A stretch of DNA of 64,000 nucleotides from Porphyrobacter sp. CACIAM 03H1 (GCF_002215495.1 NZ_CP021378.1:1293846-1357845); one strand, 5' to 3'. Positions 43,805-53,281 are shown, numbered from the stretch's first letter. Notes: generated by a model not told the origin, from the sequence alone. Numbers and translations are program-made.

Positions 43805-44923
43805 TCACTTGATCACGGTCGCGCCGGCGGACGGCAGGACCTGGCCGGTGCGGCGCAGGCCGCCCGACGGGCTGGTGAGGATCGCACCCGCATTGGCCTT
43901 GGCGCTCACGGGCGTTTCGGTGGTGTCCTTGCCGCGGGTGACGCGCACGCTCGGGCCGGTCGGGGCCGGGGCGTCGCCGCGCCCGGTGCCGCCGCGCGCC
44001 GACGGGGCGGGAGCGATGTATTGCGGCTGCGGCTGAGTGCTCGTCTTGGGCGGCACGGTGGTGCGCTGGAAGCGCGACACGTCGCCGCCGGTCACGAAGG
44101 TCGTGCCCTTGTCGATCGGGCGGCCCATCGCGGCCTTGAGCATCTTGTCTTCCTGCTCGGGCGTGGCATTGGCCGGGATCTGGACATCGCCTGCGGCCAC
44201 GGCCCGCTCGAGATCGGCGGGGCTGTCGGCGAGAGAGCGCAGCACCAGGCTGATCGTGCCGATGGTCTGGGCGACCGCGACCTTCTCGGCGATCTTGGGC
44301 GTCACCTCGAGCGTCACGGTGCGGAATTCGGTCACCACGGTCTTGCCGTTCTCGTCGGTGGTCTTCTCGACGGTCTGGTCGGTGGCGAGCACGCGCAGGT
44401 TGCGCAGCACCGTTTCAGCGGTCTTGAGCGACGAGCTGTCGTCGGCGCCGTCGATTTCCTGGGTCAGCACCAGGTCGACCCGGTCACCCGGGAACACGAA
44501 GCCCGCGACCCCGGTCATGGCCGAGACCGGCACCGTCACGGCGCGCATCCCCGGCCCGAGCGCGGCGGCGAGGAAGCCGCGGTCGCCCGGCGCGACGAGC
44601 GAGCCCTGGGTGACCGGCTCGCCGGCGGTGATCGGGTAGCGCACGACAGTGCCGAGCAGCTTGTTCATGTCGGCCTCGCCGTCGATGAAGTAGGCGTCCT
44701 GCACCAGCTCCTTGGGCCAGGGCTGGAAGCCCAGCGCATCGGCGGTGATGATGGTGCCTGCGGTCAGCGCCCGCTTGGCGACCAGCACCCGCGGGCCGGT
44801 GGGCACGGCGGCGGCGTCTGCATCGGGGGCGGCGCCTCCGGCGAACATGCTGCGCGCGGCAATCGCCGTTCCGATCGCGATGATCAGCGCACCGAGCAGC
44901 AGAACCAGTTTCTTCCTATCCAT
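43805..44923 (-). CDS. cpaB: Flp pilus assembly protein CpaB/RcpC
   Basis: A 372-residue protein with one N-terminal membrane helix (KLVLLLGALIIAIGTAIAARSMF), an SAF/antifreeze-like domain (PRVLVAKRALTAGTIITADAL, VVRYPITAGEPVTQGSLVAPG) and the CpaB domain (RAVTVPVSAMTGVAGFVFPGDRVDLVLTQ). The C-terminal 80 residues are Pro/Ser/Thr-rich and probably disordered. CpaB is a periplasmic partner of the CpaC secretin. GAGGGGG precedes the ATG. It lies 89 nt downstream of cpaA. Confidence 0.92.
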   Translation of the reverse strand: MDRKKLVLLLGALIIAIGTAIAARSMFAGGAAPDADAAAVPTGPRVLVAKRALTAGTIITADALGFQPWPKELVQDAYFIDGEADMNKLLGTVVRYPITAGEPVTQGSLVAPGDRGFLAAALGPGMRAVTVPVSAMTGVAGFVFPGDRVDLVLTQEIDGADDSSSLKTAETVLRNLRVLATDQTVEKTTDENGKTVVTEFRTVTLEVTPKIAEKVAVAQTIGTISLVLRSLADSPADLERAVAAGDVQIPANATPEQEDKMLKAAMGRPIDKGTTFVTGGDVSRFQRTTVPPKTSTQPQPQYIAPAPSARGGTGRGDAPAPTGPSVRVTRGKDTTETPVSAKANAGAILTSPSGGLRRTGQVLPSAGATVIK

Positions 44924-45012
44924 GGCTCAAATAGCCCCCTCGTAATCGCCCTTGGGTTGGTTAGCGGGCAGGTATGGTTTCAGTGCGTAAGGCTTGACTG
45001 GTTAAAATCGGG

Positions 45013-45516
45013 TTATGCGCCGGGAAATGCGCGCATCACCGCATCGTGATGGTTGAGCGCGAGCACCCATAGCCCGCCGATCGCGATCGCCACGCCATAG
45101 GGCAGGCGGCCGGGCGTCTTGGGCTTGAACACCAGGCGCCGGACGATGAAGCCGATCGCGAGAAAGCCCCCGAACACCGACATCACCGCCAGCATCTGCA
45201 CGTAGCTCACCGGCGTGAACCACAGCGACAGCGCCGCCAGCAGCTTCACGTCGCCTCCGCCCAGGATCAGCACCTTGAGGCGGTAGCCGATGTAGGCGAT
45301 CCCGATCAGCACGCCCGAGACGATCCCGCACAGCAGCAGCTGCCAGCCCACGTCGGGCCACAGCTTCATCCCGCTCGCCCACCAGAAGGCGGGCGCGGCG
45401 AGCGCGATCCCGGCGTTCAGCCAGTTGTCGATGTGGCGGTGGCGGATGTCGGTCACCGCGGCAAAGACCAGCGCGATTGCCAAGGCGATCAGCAGACCGT
45501 AGGAAATGGAACTCAT
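45013..45516 (-). CDS. cpaA: Prepilin peptidase CpaA/TadV (A24 family)
   Basis: A 167-residue polytopic membrane aspartyl protease. The two catalytic aspartates are visible: Asp23 in AAVTDIRHRHIDNW and Asp89 in GGGDVKLLAAL, the GxGD motif of the family. It lacks the N-terminal methyltransferase domain of PilD, as is usual for TadV. It processes Flp prepilin and TadE/F pseudopilins, but no such gene is in the window. First gene of the minus-strand Tad group. Confidence 0.93.
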   Translation of the reverse strand: MSSISYGLLIALAIALVFAAVTDIRHRHIDNWLNAGIALAAPAFWWASGMKLWPDVGWQLLLCGIVSGVLIGIAYIGYRLKVLILGGGDVKLLAALSLWFTPVSYVQMLAVMSVFGGFLAIGFIVRRLVFKPKTPGRLPYGVAIAIGGLWVLALNHHDAVMRAFPGA

Positions 45517-45650
45517 CGACTTCGTGCCCCCGGGCAGGGCCCCGCCTCCCGGCGCGGACCGTCCTTCTTTGGGACACTGCTACAGGTTATGACTTACCAA
45601 ATGGTAACCACGATCTCCGCCCCGGAGCCCGCGAGCAGGGCCTTGCGCGC

Positions 45651-46604
45651 ATGATCGATCGCCGCGCGATTCCGCCTCACGCCGCTGAAAGCCGCTGGAC
45701 CGCCGCCGACGGGCACAGCCTGCGCCGGATCGACTGGCCCGGCGCTGCCGAACCCCCGCGCGGCTCGCTCCTGTTCCTCCCCGGACGCGGTGATTTCTAC
45801 GAGAAATATCTCGAGACGCTCGAGGAATGGCACCGCGATGGCTGGCGCGTGACCGCCGCCGACTGGCGCGGGCAGGCCGGGTCGGGGCGCCTCGGGCGGG
45901 ACGCCGTCACCGGCCACATCGAGGATTTCGGCATCTGGATCGACGATCTCGCCCACCTCTGGGACAGCTGGGTCGCCGAAACGCCGGGCCCCCACGTGCT
46001 CGCCGCGCATTCGATGGGCGGGCATCTGGTGCTGCGCGCGCTGGTCGACGGGCGGGTGCATCCCGATGCCGTGGTGCTGAGCGCGCCGATGACCGGCGTC
46101 GCCGGCCCGCCGCTGCCGCTTCCTGTGCTCGCCCGCGTGGCGCAGGGCATGTGCCGCATCGGCGATCCGCTGCGCCAGGCGTGGAAGTGGAGCGAGAAGC
46201 CGGGCGAGCTGCCCTCGGCCCGGGCCAACCTCCTCACCCACGATCCCGAACGCTACGCCGACGAGCAGTGGTGGCGCGACCATCGCCCCGAACTCGTCAT
46301 GGGCCCGGCCAGCTGGCGCTGGGTCGAGCGCGCCTATGCCTCGTGGATGCGGCTCGAGGCGCCCGGCGCCCTCGAGCGGGTCGAGGTGCCGGTGCTGATC
46401 GTCTCGACCGCCGCCGACAAGCTGGTGAGCCACCCGGCCAATGTCCGCGCCGCCGCGCGCCTGCCCAAGGGCGAGCTCCTCGCGCTCGGGGCCGAGGCGC
46501 ATCACGAGGTGCTGCGCGAGGTCGATGCCGTGCGCGGGCCGATCATGGCCCATATCGCCGCTTTCCTCGACCGCGTCGTCCCGCGCGAGACCGTGCACGC
46601 ATGA
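45651..46604 (+). CDS. Alpha/beta hydrolase, lysophospholipase-like (serine aminopeptidase S33/Hydrolase_4)
   Basis: A 317-residue cytoplasmic hydrolase. FLPGRGDFYEKYLETLEEWHRDGWRVTAADWRGQAGSG is the cap-side and oxyanion region of the PldB/monoacylglycerol-lipase group. The nucleophile elbow is AAHSMGGH, the acid is in VLIVSTAADKLVS and the base in GAEAHHEVLRE. It probably hydrolyses lysophospholipids or monoacylglycerols. The SD is weak, so the ATG at 45651 is tentative. The stop overlaps the start of the FAD oxidoreductase gene (ATGA), indicating a two-gene operon. Confidence 0.9.
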   Translation: MIDRRAIPPHAAESRWTAADGHSLRRIDWPGAAEPPRGSLLFLPGRGDFYEKYLETLEEWHRDGWRVTAADWRGQAGSGRLGRDAVTGHIEDFGIWIDDLAHLWDSWVAETPGPHVLAAHSMGGHLVLRALVDGRVHPDAVVLSAPMTGVAGPPLPLPVLARVAQGMCRIGDPLRQAWKWSEKPGELPSARANLLTHDPERYADEQWWRDHRPELVMGPASWRWVERAYASWMRLEAPGALERVEVPVLIVSTAADKLVSHPANVRAAARLPKGELLALGAEAHHEVLREVDAVRGPIMAHIAAFLDRVVPRETVHA

Positions 46605-47716
46605 TCCACGATATTGCCGTGATCGGCGCCGGGATGGCGGGCGCCAGCATTGCTGCCGAACTCGCGCCCCACGCGCGGGTGCTGCTGCTGGAGGCGGAGC
46701 ATGCGCCGGGCTATCACGCCACGGGCCGCTCGGCGGCGTTCTGGGAGGAATGCTACGGCGGCCCCGGCGTGGTGCCGCTGACCCGCGCCTCGGGCAGCTA
46801 TCTGGCCGAACACGGCTTCCTCACCCCGCGCGGCGCGCTCTATGTCGGGCGCGGGGAGGACCGCGCCGCGATGGCGGCCTTCCGCGAGAGCTACGAGGGC
46901 ACCGGGGTGCGGCTGGAGGCGCTCGGGCCTGCGGCCCTTGCGCGGATCGTGCCGCACATCCGCCCCGAATGGAGCGAGGCGCTGCACCAGCCGGCCTGCG
47001 CCGATATCGACGTGGCGGCGCTCCACCAGCACTACCTCGCCCGCGCCCGCCGCGGCGGGGTCGAGGTGATCGCCCGCGCGCGGGTGACAGGGCTGGCGCG
47101 CGAGGGCGGGGCGTGGACGATTGCCGGCGAACGCGGCGAGGCCTGGCGCGCCGCCACCATCGTCAATGCCGCCGGAGCCTGGGCGGACGATGTTGCCCGC
47201 CTCGCACGCGCGGCGCCCGTCGGCATCGCCCCCTTCCGCCGCACCGTCGCCGTGCTGCGCGTCGCGCCCGCCGCGCCGGCCAACCTGCCGCTGGTGATCG
47301 ACGTGGGGGGGAGCTTCTACTTCAAGCCCGACGCCGGGCGCCTGTGGCTCTCCCCGCACGACGAGATTCCGTCCGACCCCTGCGATGCCGCGCCCGAGGA
47401 ACTCGATGTCGCCATCGCCATCGATCGCTTCCAGTCCGTCACCGACTGGCGGATCGAGGCGGTCGAGCACAGCTGGGCGGGCCTCAGGAGCTTCGCGCCC
47501 GACCGCTTGCCGGTCTACGGCTTCGATCCGCAAGTGCCGGGGTTCTTCTGGTTCGCGGGGCAGGGCGGCTTCGGCATCCAGACCGCGCCTGCTGCGGCAC
47601 GGCTGGGGATGCAGCTGCTCACCGGGCAGGGGCGCGACGCGATGACTGCCGGGATCGCGGCGGAGACCTATGCGCCGGTGCGGTTCCTGTCCGCCCACGC
47701 CGTGCAGGGGGTCTAG
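46601..47716 (+). CDS. FAD-dependent oxidoreductase (DAO family)
   Basis: A 371-residue flavoprotein. The dinucleotide-binding motif VIGAGMAGAS (about 7-16) is followed by LLLEAEHAPGYHATGRSAAFW, typical of D-amino-acid-oxidase/glycine-oxidase relatives. NAAGAWADDVARLA and the C-terminal GFFWFAGQGGFGIQTAPAAARLG complete the FAD site. It probably oxidises an amine or amino/hydroxy acid; the substrate cannot be assigned. Translationally coupled by ATGA overlap to the hydrolase upstream. Confidence 0.9.
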   Translation: MIHDIAVIGAGMAGASIAAELAPHARVLLLEAEHAPGYHATGRSAAFWEECYGGPGVVPLTRASGSYLAEHGFLTPRGALYVGRGEDRAAMAAFRESYEGTGVRLEALGPAALARIVPHIRPEWSEALHQPACADIDVAALHQHYLARARRGGVEVIARARVTGLAREGGAWTIAGERGEAWRAATIVNAAGAWADDVARLARAAPVGIAPFRRTVAVLRVAPAAPANLPLVIDVGGSFYFKPDAGRLWLSPHDEIPSDPCDAAPEELDVAIAIDRFQSVTDWRIEAVEHSWAGLRSFAPDRLPVYGFDPQVPGFFWFAGQGGFGIQTAPAAARLGMQLLTGQGRDAMTAGIAAETYAPVRFLSAHAVQGV

Positions 47717-47776
47717 GCAAGGCGCTGGCAATCTGCCATTTCCTCACCTGTGTTAACCACAAGAGAGGGGGCCGAC

Positions 47777-47953
47777 ATGGCGCACAAGTTCGAGATCTAC
47801 AAGGACAAGGCCGGTGAATACCGGGTGCGGTTCAAGTACAACTCCGAGACGATGTTCTCGACCGAAGGCTACGCCAGCAAGGCGAGCGCGCAGAACGCCA
47901 TCGATTCGATCAAGAAGAACGGCCCCGACGCCGAGGTCGAAGACAATTCCTGA
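47777..47953 (+). CDS. YegP-like DUF1508 protein
   Basis: A 58-residue protein with GAGAGGGGG before the ATG. KFEIYKDKAGEYRVRFKYNSETMFSTEGYASKASAQNAIDSIKKN is the single DUF1508/YegP repeat: a small beta-beta-beta-alpha unit. Larger homologues carry two repeats. The function is unknown. It is convergent with rnhA across a large palindrome. Confidence 0.9.
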   Translation: MAHKFEIYKDKAGEYRVRFKYNSETMFSTEGYASKASAQNAIDSIKKNGPDAEVEDNS

Positions 47954-47986
47954 TTTCGTGTCGCGCTGACGCGCGACGCAGATCCC

Positions 47987-48057
47987 CCGCCCCACCTCCC
48001 CGCCCGGCCACCAATAGTGCCACTATCCTGTGGTGGCCGGGCGGGGAGGTGGGGCGG
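47987..48057. repeat. Large palindromic element (27-bp perfect arms)
   Basis: The left arm 47987-48013 and right arm 48031-48057 are perfectly complementary over 27 bp. The 17-nt centre itself contains ATAGTG-C-CACTAT, so the whole element can fold into one long hairpin. It sits between the convergent yegP-like and rnhA genes. No adjacent T run, so it is not a standard intrinsic terminator on either strand. It may be a REP-like mobile palindrome or a transcript-end stabiliser. Confidence 0.85.
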
Positions 48058-48101
48058 CCAAAGGGCTTGGACGTCTGCGCCACCGAAGGTGGCTCACAAG
48101 A

Positions 48102-48560
48102 TCAATGCCCGAAGGCCGACTTCGGATCGGCCTGCCGCTGCGCCTCCTCGCTCGCCAGCGCGTCGGCGCGTTCGTTTTCGGGGTGGCCCGAGTGGCCCTT
48201 CACCCATTCCCACGCGATCTTGTGCGGGCGCGCGGCGGCGATCAGCTCGCGCCACAGGTCCTCGTTGGCGACCGGCTTCTTCGCCGCATTGACCCAGCCG
48301 CGCTTCTGCCAGCCGAAGATCCACTGCGTCATCCCGTCGATGACATAGCGGCTGTCGGTGTGGACCGTGACGGCGCAGGGCTCCTTGAGCGCGGTGAGGC
48401 CGCGCAGCACGGCGGTCATCTCCATGCGGTTGTTGGTCGTCGCGGGCTCGCCGCCGACGAGCTCCTTCTCATGGCCGCCGCTGCGCAGGATCGCCGCCCA
48501 GCCGCCCGGGCCGGGATTGCCCTTGCAGGCGCCGTCGGTGAAGATGTCGACCTCTTTCAT
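48102..48560 (-). CDS. rnhA: Ribonuclease HI
   Basis: A 152-residue RNase HI of usual length that cleaves RNA in RNA-DNA hybrids. The catalytic carboxylates are present: Asp9 (FTDGACKG), Glu47 (NNRMEM), Asp69 (HTDSRYV) and the Asp of NERADALA. The basic protrusion ([16 protein letters not shown]) and the [13 protein letters not shown] loop are intact. Start is ATG 48560, 25 nt after the thrB stop, with a weak SD. Third gene of the ispH-thrB-rnhA run seen in many alphaproteobacteria. Confidence 0.96.
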   Translation of the reverse strand: MKEVDIFTDGACKGNPGPGGWAAILRSGGHEKELVGGEPATTNNRMEMTAVLRGLTALKEPCAVTVHTDSRYVIDGMTQWIFGWQKRGWVNAAKKPVANEDLWRELIAAARPHKIAWEWVKGHSGHPENERADALASEEAQRQADPKSAFGH

Positions 48561-48585
48561 CCCGGCCGCTTTGGCGGGCGCAGGC

Positions 48586-49569
48586 TCAGCCTGCAAGCAG
48601 GGCCGCGCCGTGGTCGTGGTAAAACTGCCAGCGGCGGGCGAATTGCATCGGGTCCTTGCGGGTGACGAGCGCATCGTCGGGGGTGTCGAGCCAGTCCTCG
48701 GCGCGGGAGGCGACGAAGCGCAGGCACGCGCCCTTGGCGATGGCGGGGAACAGCGCGCGCTCGGCGGGCGTAAGGCGCCGAACCGATTGGTAGCCTTCGA
48801 TCAGCGCCGCGCCGCAATCGGCGCGGTAGGCATTGTCCGCATCGAAGCACCATGCGGCGTGGGTCACGGCAAGATCGAGCGCCATCGGCCCGGTGCAGGC
48901 GAAGTAGAAATCTATGAGCCCCGTCACCCGGTCGCCCAGCATCAGCACGTTGTCGGGGAAGAGGTCGGTGTGGGTCTGCGACACCGGCAGCGCCGACAGA
49001 TCGAGCGCAGCGGCGGTCTCGGCATGGGCGAGCATCGCGGGTAGGCCTGCGTCGATCGTCGCCAGCCGCTCCGCGCCGCACTTGCCGAGGATCGCGGCGC
49101 TCGCGGCGAAGTCCATCGCATTGGCGCGCGCCATCGGGAAGTCCTCGGCGGCCAGATGCAGGTTCGCCAGCACCGCCCCGATGCTGCGGGCCTGCTGCGG
49201 GGTCGGGCGCGTCGGCGAGACGCCGGGCAGGAACTCGATCAGCGCCGCCGCCTTGCCCTCGACCATCCGCCACGACTTGCCGTCGCGGTCGTGCATGGTG
49301 CGCGGCACCGGACAGCCCTTGCCGGCGAGATGATCGAGCAGCGCGAGGAAATAGGGCAGATCGGCATAGTCGATCCGCCGTTCGTAAAGCGTCAGGATGA
49401 AGCGCGTGCCCCCGAACCCCTGGGGTTCTCCGGAGCCGGTCGTTTCCACCAGCCAGTTGGAATTGGAGACGCCCTCGGCGATCCCCTTGGCCGAGACCAG
49501 CTCGCCCACGTCGTATTCGCCGATCAGCCGGGCGAGATCCTCCGCGCCCAGATGGGTGTAGACCGCCAC
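48586..49569 (-). CDS. thrB: Homoserine kinase (APH-fold type)
   Basis: A 327-residue kinase of the aminoglycoside-phosphotransferase fold used as ThrB in alphaproteobacteria and pseudomonads. Features are the N-terminal [15 protein letters not shown] glycine-rich lobe, [21 protein letters not shown], the catalytic loop [10 protein letters not shown] and the metal-binding GLIDFYFA. It phosphorylates L-homoserine on the threonine pathway. The gene lies 21 nt downstream of ispH and immediately upstream of rnhA. Confidence 0.95.
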   Translation of the reverse strand: MAVYTHLGAEDLARLIGEYDVGELVSAKGIAEGVSNSNWLVETTGSGEPQGFGGTRFILTLYERRIDYADLPYFLALLDHLAGKGCPVPRTMHDRDGKSWRMVEGKAAALIEFLPGVSPTRPTPQQARSIGAVLANLHLAAEDFPMARANAMDFAASAAILGKCGAERLATIDAGLPAMLAHAETAAALDLSALPVSQTHTDLFPDNVLMLGDRVTGLIDFYFACTGPMALDLAVTHAAWCFDADNAYRADCGAALIEGYQSVRRLTPAERALFPAIAKGACLRFVASRAEDWLDTPDDALVTRKDPMQFARRWQFYHDHGAALLAG

Positions 49570-49590
49570 CGCAACCCCCCGCCCGTAACG

Positions 49591-50568
49591 CTATTCGGTC
49601 AGCTGGCGGGGCAGCTTGAAGACCATCTTCTCGACCGTGGCGGTGATTTCCTTCTCGTGGATCGTCCGCCGCTCGGCGAGCGCGGCGACCACCTCGCGCA
49701 CGAGAATCTCGGGCGCCGAGGCCCCGGCGGTGAGGCCAAGACTCTGCACTCCCTCGAGCCAGGCGAAGTCGATTTCGGACGCGCGCTGGATCAGCTTGGC
49801 GGGGGTGCCGAGCCGCTCCGACACCTCGACCAGCCGCAGCGAGTTCGAGGAATTGGGCGCCCCGATCACCAGCACCAGATCGCAGTCGTGGGCCAGTTCC
49901 TTGACCGCCGCCTGCCGGTTCGAGGTGGCGTAGCAGATGTCCTCGGCCTTGGGCCCGGAGATGTTGGGATAACGCCACTCCAGCGCCTCGATCACCTCGC
50001 GCGTGTCGTCGACCGACAGGGTGGTCTGGGTGAGATAGGCGAGCTCCTCGTCGGAATCGAAGGGCAGCTTGTCGACATCCTCGATCGTCTCGACGAGGGT
50101 CATCTGGCCCGGCTCGACCTGGCCCATCGTGCCGATCACCTCGGGGTGACCCTCGTGGCCGATGAAGATGATGTGCCGGCCCTTCTCGATCTGGCGTTCG
50201 GCCTGGCGGTGGATCTTGCTCACCAGCGGGCAGGTGGCATCGACATAGAGCAGCTTGCGGCGCTTGGCCTCGGCCGGCACCGCCTTGGGCACGCCGTGGG
50301 CGCTGAACACCACCGGCGCATCGTCGGGCACCTCGTCCAGCTCCTTGACGAAGATCGCGCCCTTGGCCTTCAGCCCCTCGACCACGTATTTGTTGTGGAC
50401 GATCTCGTGGCGCACATAGACCGGCGAACCGTAGCGTTCGAGCGCCTTCTCGACGATCTCGATCGCCCGGTCCACCCCGGCGCAGAAGCCGCGCGGGGCG
50501 GCGATCAGGAGGTTGAGGGGCGGCAGATCGGCTGCCGGCGCGTCGGATGCTTGAAAGGGCGCGTTCAT
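49591..50568 (-). CDS. ispH: 4-hydroxy-3-methylbut-2-enyl diphosphate reductase
   Basis: A 325-residue enzyme of the last MEP-pathway step, making IPP and DMAPP. The three iron-sulfur cysteines are visible: Cys29 (GFCAGV), Cys113 (DATCPLV) and Cys212 (ICYATSN). [31 protein letters not shown] and [13 protein letters not shown] are substrate-binding blocks with the conserved His, Thr, Asn and Ser residues. First gene of the ispH-thrB-rnhA group. Confidence 0.98.
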   Translation of the reverse strand: MNAPFQASDAPAADLPPLNLLIAAPRGFCAGVDRAIEIVEKALERYGSPVYVRHEIVHNKYVVEGLKAKGAIFVKELDEVPDDAPVVFSAHGVPKAVPAEAKRRKLLYVDATCPLVSKIHRQAERQIEKGRHIIFIGHEGHPEVIGTMGQVEPGQMTLVETIEDVDKLPFDSDEELAYLTQTTLSVDDTREVIEALEWRYPNISGPKAEDICYATSNRQAAVKELAHDCDLVLVIGAPNSSNSLRLVEVSERLGTPAKLIQRASEIDFAWLEGVQSLGLTAGASAPEILVREVVAALAERRTIHEKEITATVEKMVFKLPRQLTE

Positions 50569-50640
50569 GTCACCCCCCCTAGCGTTTTCCGGCGGCTCTC
50601 GCTAGGGCGCACCGGATCGGAAATTCGAGGACGGCTTGAG

Positions 50641-51291
50641 ATGATGCTTCGCGCGCGCGCCTTTGCGGCACTGGGTCTGGTGGCCGTGCTGTCCGCCTGC
50701 TCGCAAAAGGGCGAGCTGGTGATCGACCAGGGCGTGGGCGTCGCCAGCGTGCTGAGCCTGTGCCCGGCGGTCGGCATCCCCGACTACACCGGCGATGTCA
50801 CCACCTTCCGCAGCCCCGGCGACACCACCATCGGCAATCTCGATGTGAGCGCGGCGATGACCAATCTGCGCGCCACCTGCAACGACACCGCCGACCGCAT
50901 CTATTCCGAGGCGACCTTCACCGTGAACGCCCGCCGCACCGACACGCGCGGTGCGCGCAGCGTGCAGCTGCCCTATTTCGTCACCGTGTTGCGCGGCGGG
51001 AGCGCGGTCGTCTCCAAGCGGATCGGCACCGTCACCCTGACCTTCGCCGACGGGCAGGAGCGCGCCAGCGCGACCGCCACGGCGGGCGGCTACGTCAACC
51101 GCGTCGACGCCGCACTGCCCGACGACATCCGCGAGAAGATCACCAAGCGACGACGCGCGGGCGATGCCGAGGCGGCGCTCGACCCGCTCGCCGACCCCGA
51201 GGTGAAGGCGGCGATCGCCCGCACCCGCTTCGAGATGCTGGTCGGCTTCCAGCTGACCGAGGACCAGCTGAAGTATAATGTGACGAGGTAA
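50641..51291 (+). CDS. Putative lipoprotein, function unknown
   Basis: A 216-residue protein. The signal peptide ends in the lipobox VLSACS, so Cys20 should be lipidated. The mature part (about 195 residues) has beta-rich segments (ATCNDTADRIYSEATFTVNARRTDT, VQLPYFVTVLRGGSAVVSKRIGTVTLTFADGQE) and a helical C-terminus (DDIREKITKRRRAGDAEAALDPLADPEVKAAIARTRFEMLVGFQLTEDQLKYN). It is probably a periplasmic-facing outer-membrane lipoprotein; I do not recognise a named family. A tandem ATGATG leaves the exact start (50641 or 50644) open. Divergent from ispH. Confidence 0.8.
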   Translation: MMLRARAFAALGLVAVLSACSQKGELVIDQGVGVASVLSLCPAVGIPDYTGDVTTFRSPGDTTIGNLDVSAAMTNLRATCNDTADRIYSEATFTVNARRTDTRGARSVQLPYFVTVLRGGSAVVSKRIGTVTLTFADGQERASATATAGGYVNRVDAALPDDIREKITKRRRAGDAEAALDPLADPEVKAAIARTRFEMLVGFQLTEDQLKYNVTR

Positions 51292-51439
51292 GTTTGCGGG
51301 GGCGCCTCCGCACCCCCGTCCTCGGTGCTGTTCCTCCGCTTTGCTCCGGGCACCTGCGGCTCGGCCGCGTGGCCTCGCGACGCCCTTGGCGTCGATCAGG
51401 TGCCATGTGCCCGGTGGTGTAAGCGTCCCCTTATCGCTT

Positions 51440-51458
51440 CCCCGGGCTTGACCCGGGG
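51440..51458. repeat. Alphaproteobacterial dyad repeat CCCCGGG-CTTGA-CCCGGGG
   Basis: Perfect 7-bp arms around CTTGA in the intergenic region before argS. This motif is recognisable as a dispersed palindromic repeat in many sphingomonad and rhizobial genomes. The rest of the 221-nt gap (51292-51512) holds a GC-rich hairpin just after the lipoprotein gene and no gene I can support. Confidence 0.7.
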
Positions 51459-51512
51459 CCCGGCTTCCTTCTTTGCACGCGCGACACACCGCGCCTCACG
51501 CACGAGACAACC

Positions 51513-53255
51513 ATGACCAAGACCCTTTACGCCGCCCATGCGGCCCTGATCGAAACCGTGCTGACCGACCTCGTGGCAGAGGGCACCCTGCCTGCGGGCA
51601 CCTCCTTCGCCAACGTCACGCTCGAGCCGCCGCGCGATGCCTCGCATGGCGATCTTGCCACCAACGCGGCGATGGTGCTCGCCAAGGGCGCGGGCATGAA
51701 CCCGCGCGCGCTGGCCGAGGCGATCACCGCCAAGCTGGCCGCGCAGCCGGGCATCACCAGCGCCGAGATCGCTGGGCCGGGCTTCATCAACCTGCGCCTC
51801 GCGCCAGAAGCGTGGCTCGCGGAGCTGCGCGCCATCGCGCAGCTGGGCGGCGATTACGGCCGCTCGCAGATGGGCGGCGGCACCACGGTCAACGTGGAAT
51901 ATGTCTCGGCCAACCCCACCGGTCCGATGCACATGGGCCATTGCCGCGGCGCGGTGGTGGGCGATGCGCTGTCCTCGCTGCTCGAATTCGCGGGCCACAG
52001 GGTGATCCGCGAATATTACGTCAATGATGCCGGCGCGCAGGTCGACGTGCTCGCGCGGTCGGTGCACATGCGGTACCGCGAGGCGCTGGGCGAGACCATC
52101 GCCATCCCCGAGGGCCTATATCCGGGCGAATACCTCGTGCCGGTCGGGCAGGCTCTCGCCGCCGAGTTCGGCGATGCCTACGCCGCCGCGCCGGAAAGCG
52201 ACTGGCTGATCCTGTTCCGCACCCGCGCGGTCGCGGCGATGATGGACATGATCCGCGCCGATCTCGCCACGCTCGGCATCAATCACGACCTGTTCTCCTC
52301 CGAGGCCGAGCTTCAGGCCTCGGGCAAGGTCGATGCCGCCGAGGCATGGCTGCGGGAGCACGATCTCGTCTATGACGGCGTGCTCGAAGCGCCCAAGGGC
52401 AAGGCCCCGCCCGAGGATTGGGAACCGGTCTCGCTGCCGCTGTTCCGCTCGACGAAGTTCGGCGACGATCAGGACCGGCCGATCAAGAAGTCCTCCGGCG
52501 CGTGGACTTACTTTGGCGCGGATCTCGCCTACCACTTCCAGAAGGCGCAGACCGCCGATGCCCTCGTGGACATCTGGGGCGCGGACCATGCCGGGACGGT
52601 GAAGCGGATCAAGGCCGCGGTCGCCGCGCTGACCAGCGCGGACGGCGCGGCGCCCAAGCCCTTCGAGGTCAAGCTCGTCCAGATGGTGCAGCTGATGAAG
52701 GGCGGCCAGCCGTTCAAGATGTCGAAGCGGGCGGGCAATTTCGTCACGCTTGCCGATGTCGTCGAGATGGTCGGCAAGGACGTGGTGCGCTTCACCATGC
52801 TGACCCGCAAGCCCGACGCGCAGATGGATTTCGACTTCGACAAGGTTGTCGAGGCCTCGAAGGACAATCCGGTCTTCTATGTGCAATATGCCCATGCCCG
52901 GATCCGCTCGACGCTGCGGAAGGCGGCGGACATGGGGATCACGCCCTCGGATGCCGCGCTGGACAGGCTCGGCGTCGAGGAGCTGGCGCTGGTCGCCCGC
53001 GCCGCGCAGTTCCCGCGCGAGATCGAACTTGCCGCACGGGCGCGCGAGCCGCACCGGATCGCCTTCTACCTCTACGATCTCGCCGCCGATCTCCACGCCT
53101 ACTGGAATCTCGGTAACGACAGGCCGGAAAAGCGGTTCATCGTGGAACAGGACCCCGCTCTCACCGCGGCGAGGCTTTTCCTTGCTGCCGCGATCGGGCA
53201 AGTGATCCGCGGTGGTCTCGGCGTGCTTGGCGTCGAGGCGGTCGAGAGCATGTAG
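51513..53255 (+). CDS. argS: Arginyl-tRNA synthetase
   Basis: A 580-residue class I synthetase. An N-terminal Add-1 domain (1-90) is followed by the catalytic Rossmann fold with HIGH variant HMGH (140-143, in NPTGPMHMGHCRG) and KMSKR (402-406). SANPTGP and YYVNDAG are ArgRS-typical. The alpha-helical anticodon-binding DALR domain occupies the C-terminus. It charges tRNA-Arg and needs the tRNA for amino acid activation. It heads the conserved argS-SPOR-nagZ-scpAB-tatABC run. Confidence 0.98.
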   Translation: MTKTLYAAHAALIETVLTDLVAEGTLPAGTSFANVTLEPPRDASHGDLATNAAMVLAKGAGMNPRALAEAITAKLAAQPGITSAEIAGPGFINLRLAPEAWLAELRAIAQLGGDYGRSQMGGGTTVNVEYVSANPTGPMHMGHCRGAVVGDALSSLLEFAGHRVIREYYVNDAGAQVDVLARSVHMRYREALGETIAIPEGLYPGEYLVPVGQALAAEFGDAYAAAPESDWLILFRTRAVAAMMDMIRADLATLGINHDLFSSEAELQASGKVDAAEAWLREHDLVYDGVLEAPKGKAPPEDWEPVSLPLFRSTKFGDDQDRPIKKSSGAWTYFGADLAYHFQKAQTADALVDIWGADHAGTVKRIKAAVAALTSADGAAPKPFEVKLVQMVQLMKGGQPFKMSKRAGNFVTLADVVEMVGKDVVRFTMLTRKPDAQMDFDFDKVVEASKDNPVFYVQYAHARIRSTLRKAADMGITPSDAALDRLGVEELALVARAAQFPREIELAARAREPHRIAFYLYDLAADLHAYWNLGNDRPEKRFIVEQDPALTAARLFLAAAIGQVIRGGLGVLGVEAVESM

Positions 53256-53281
53256 CACAGCCGGGGGCGCGGGATTCCGTC

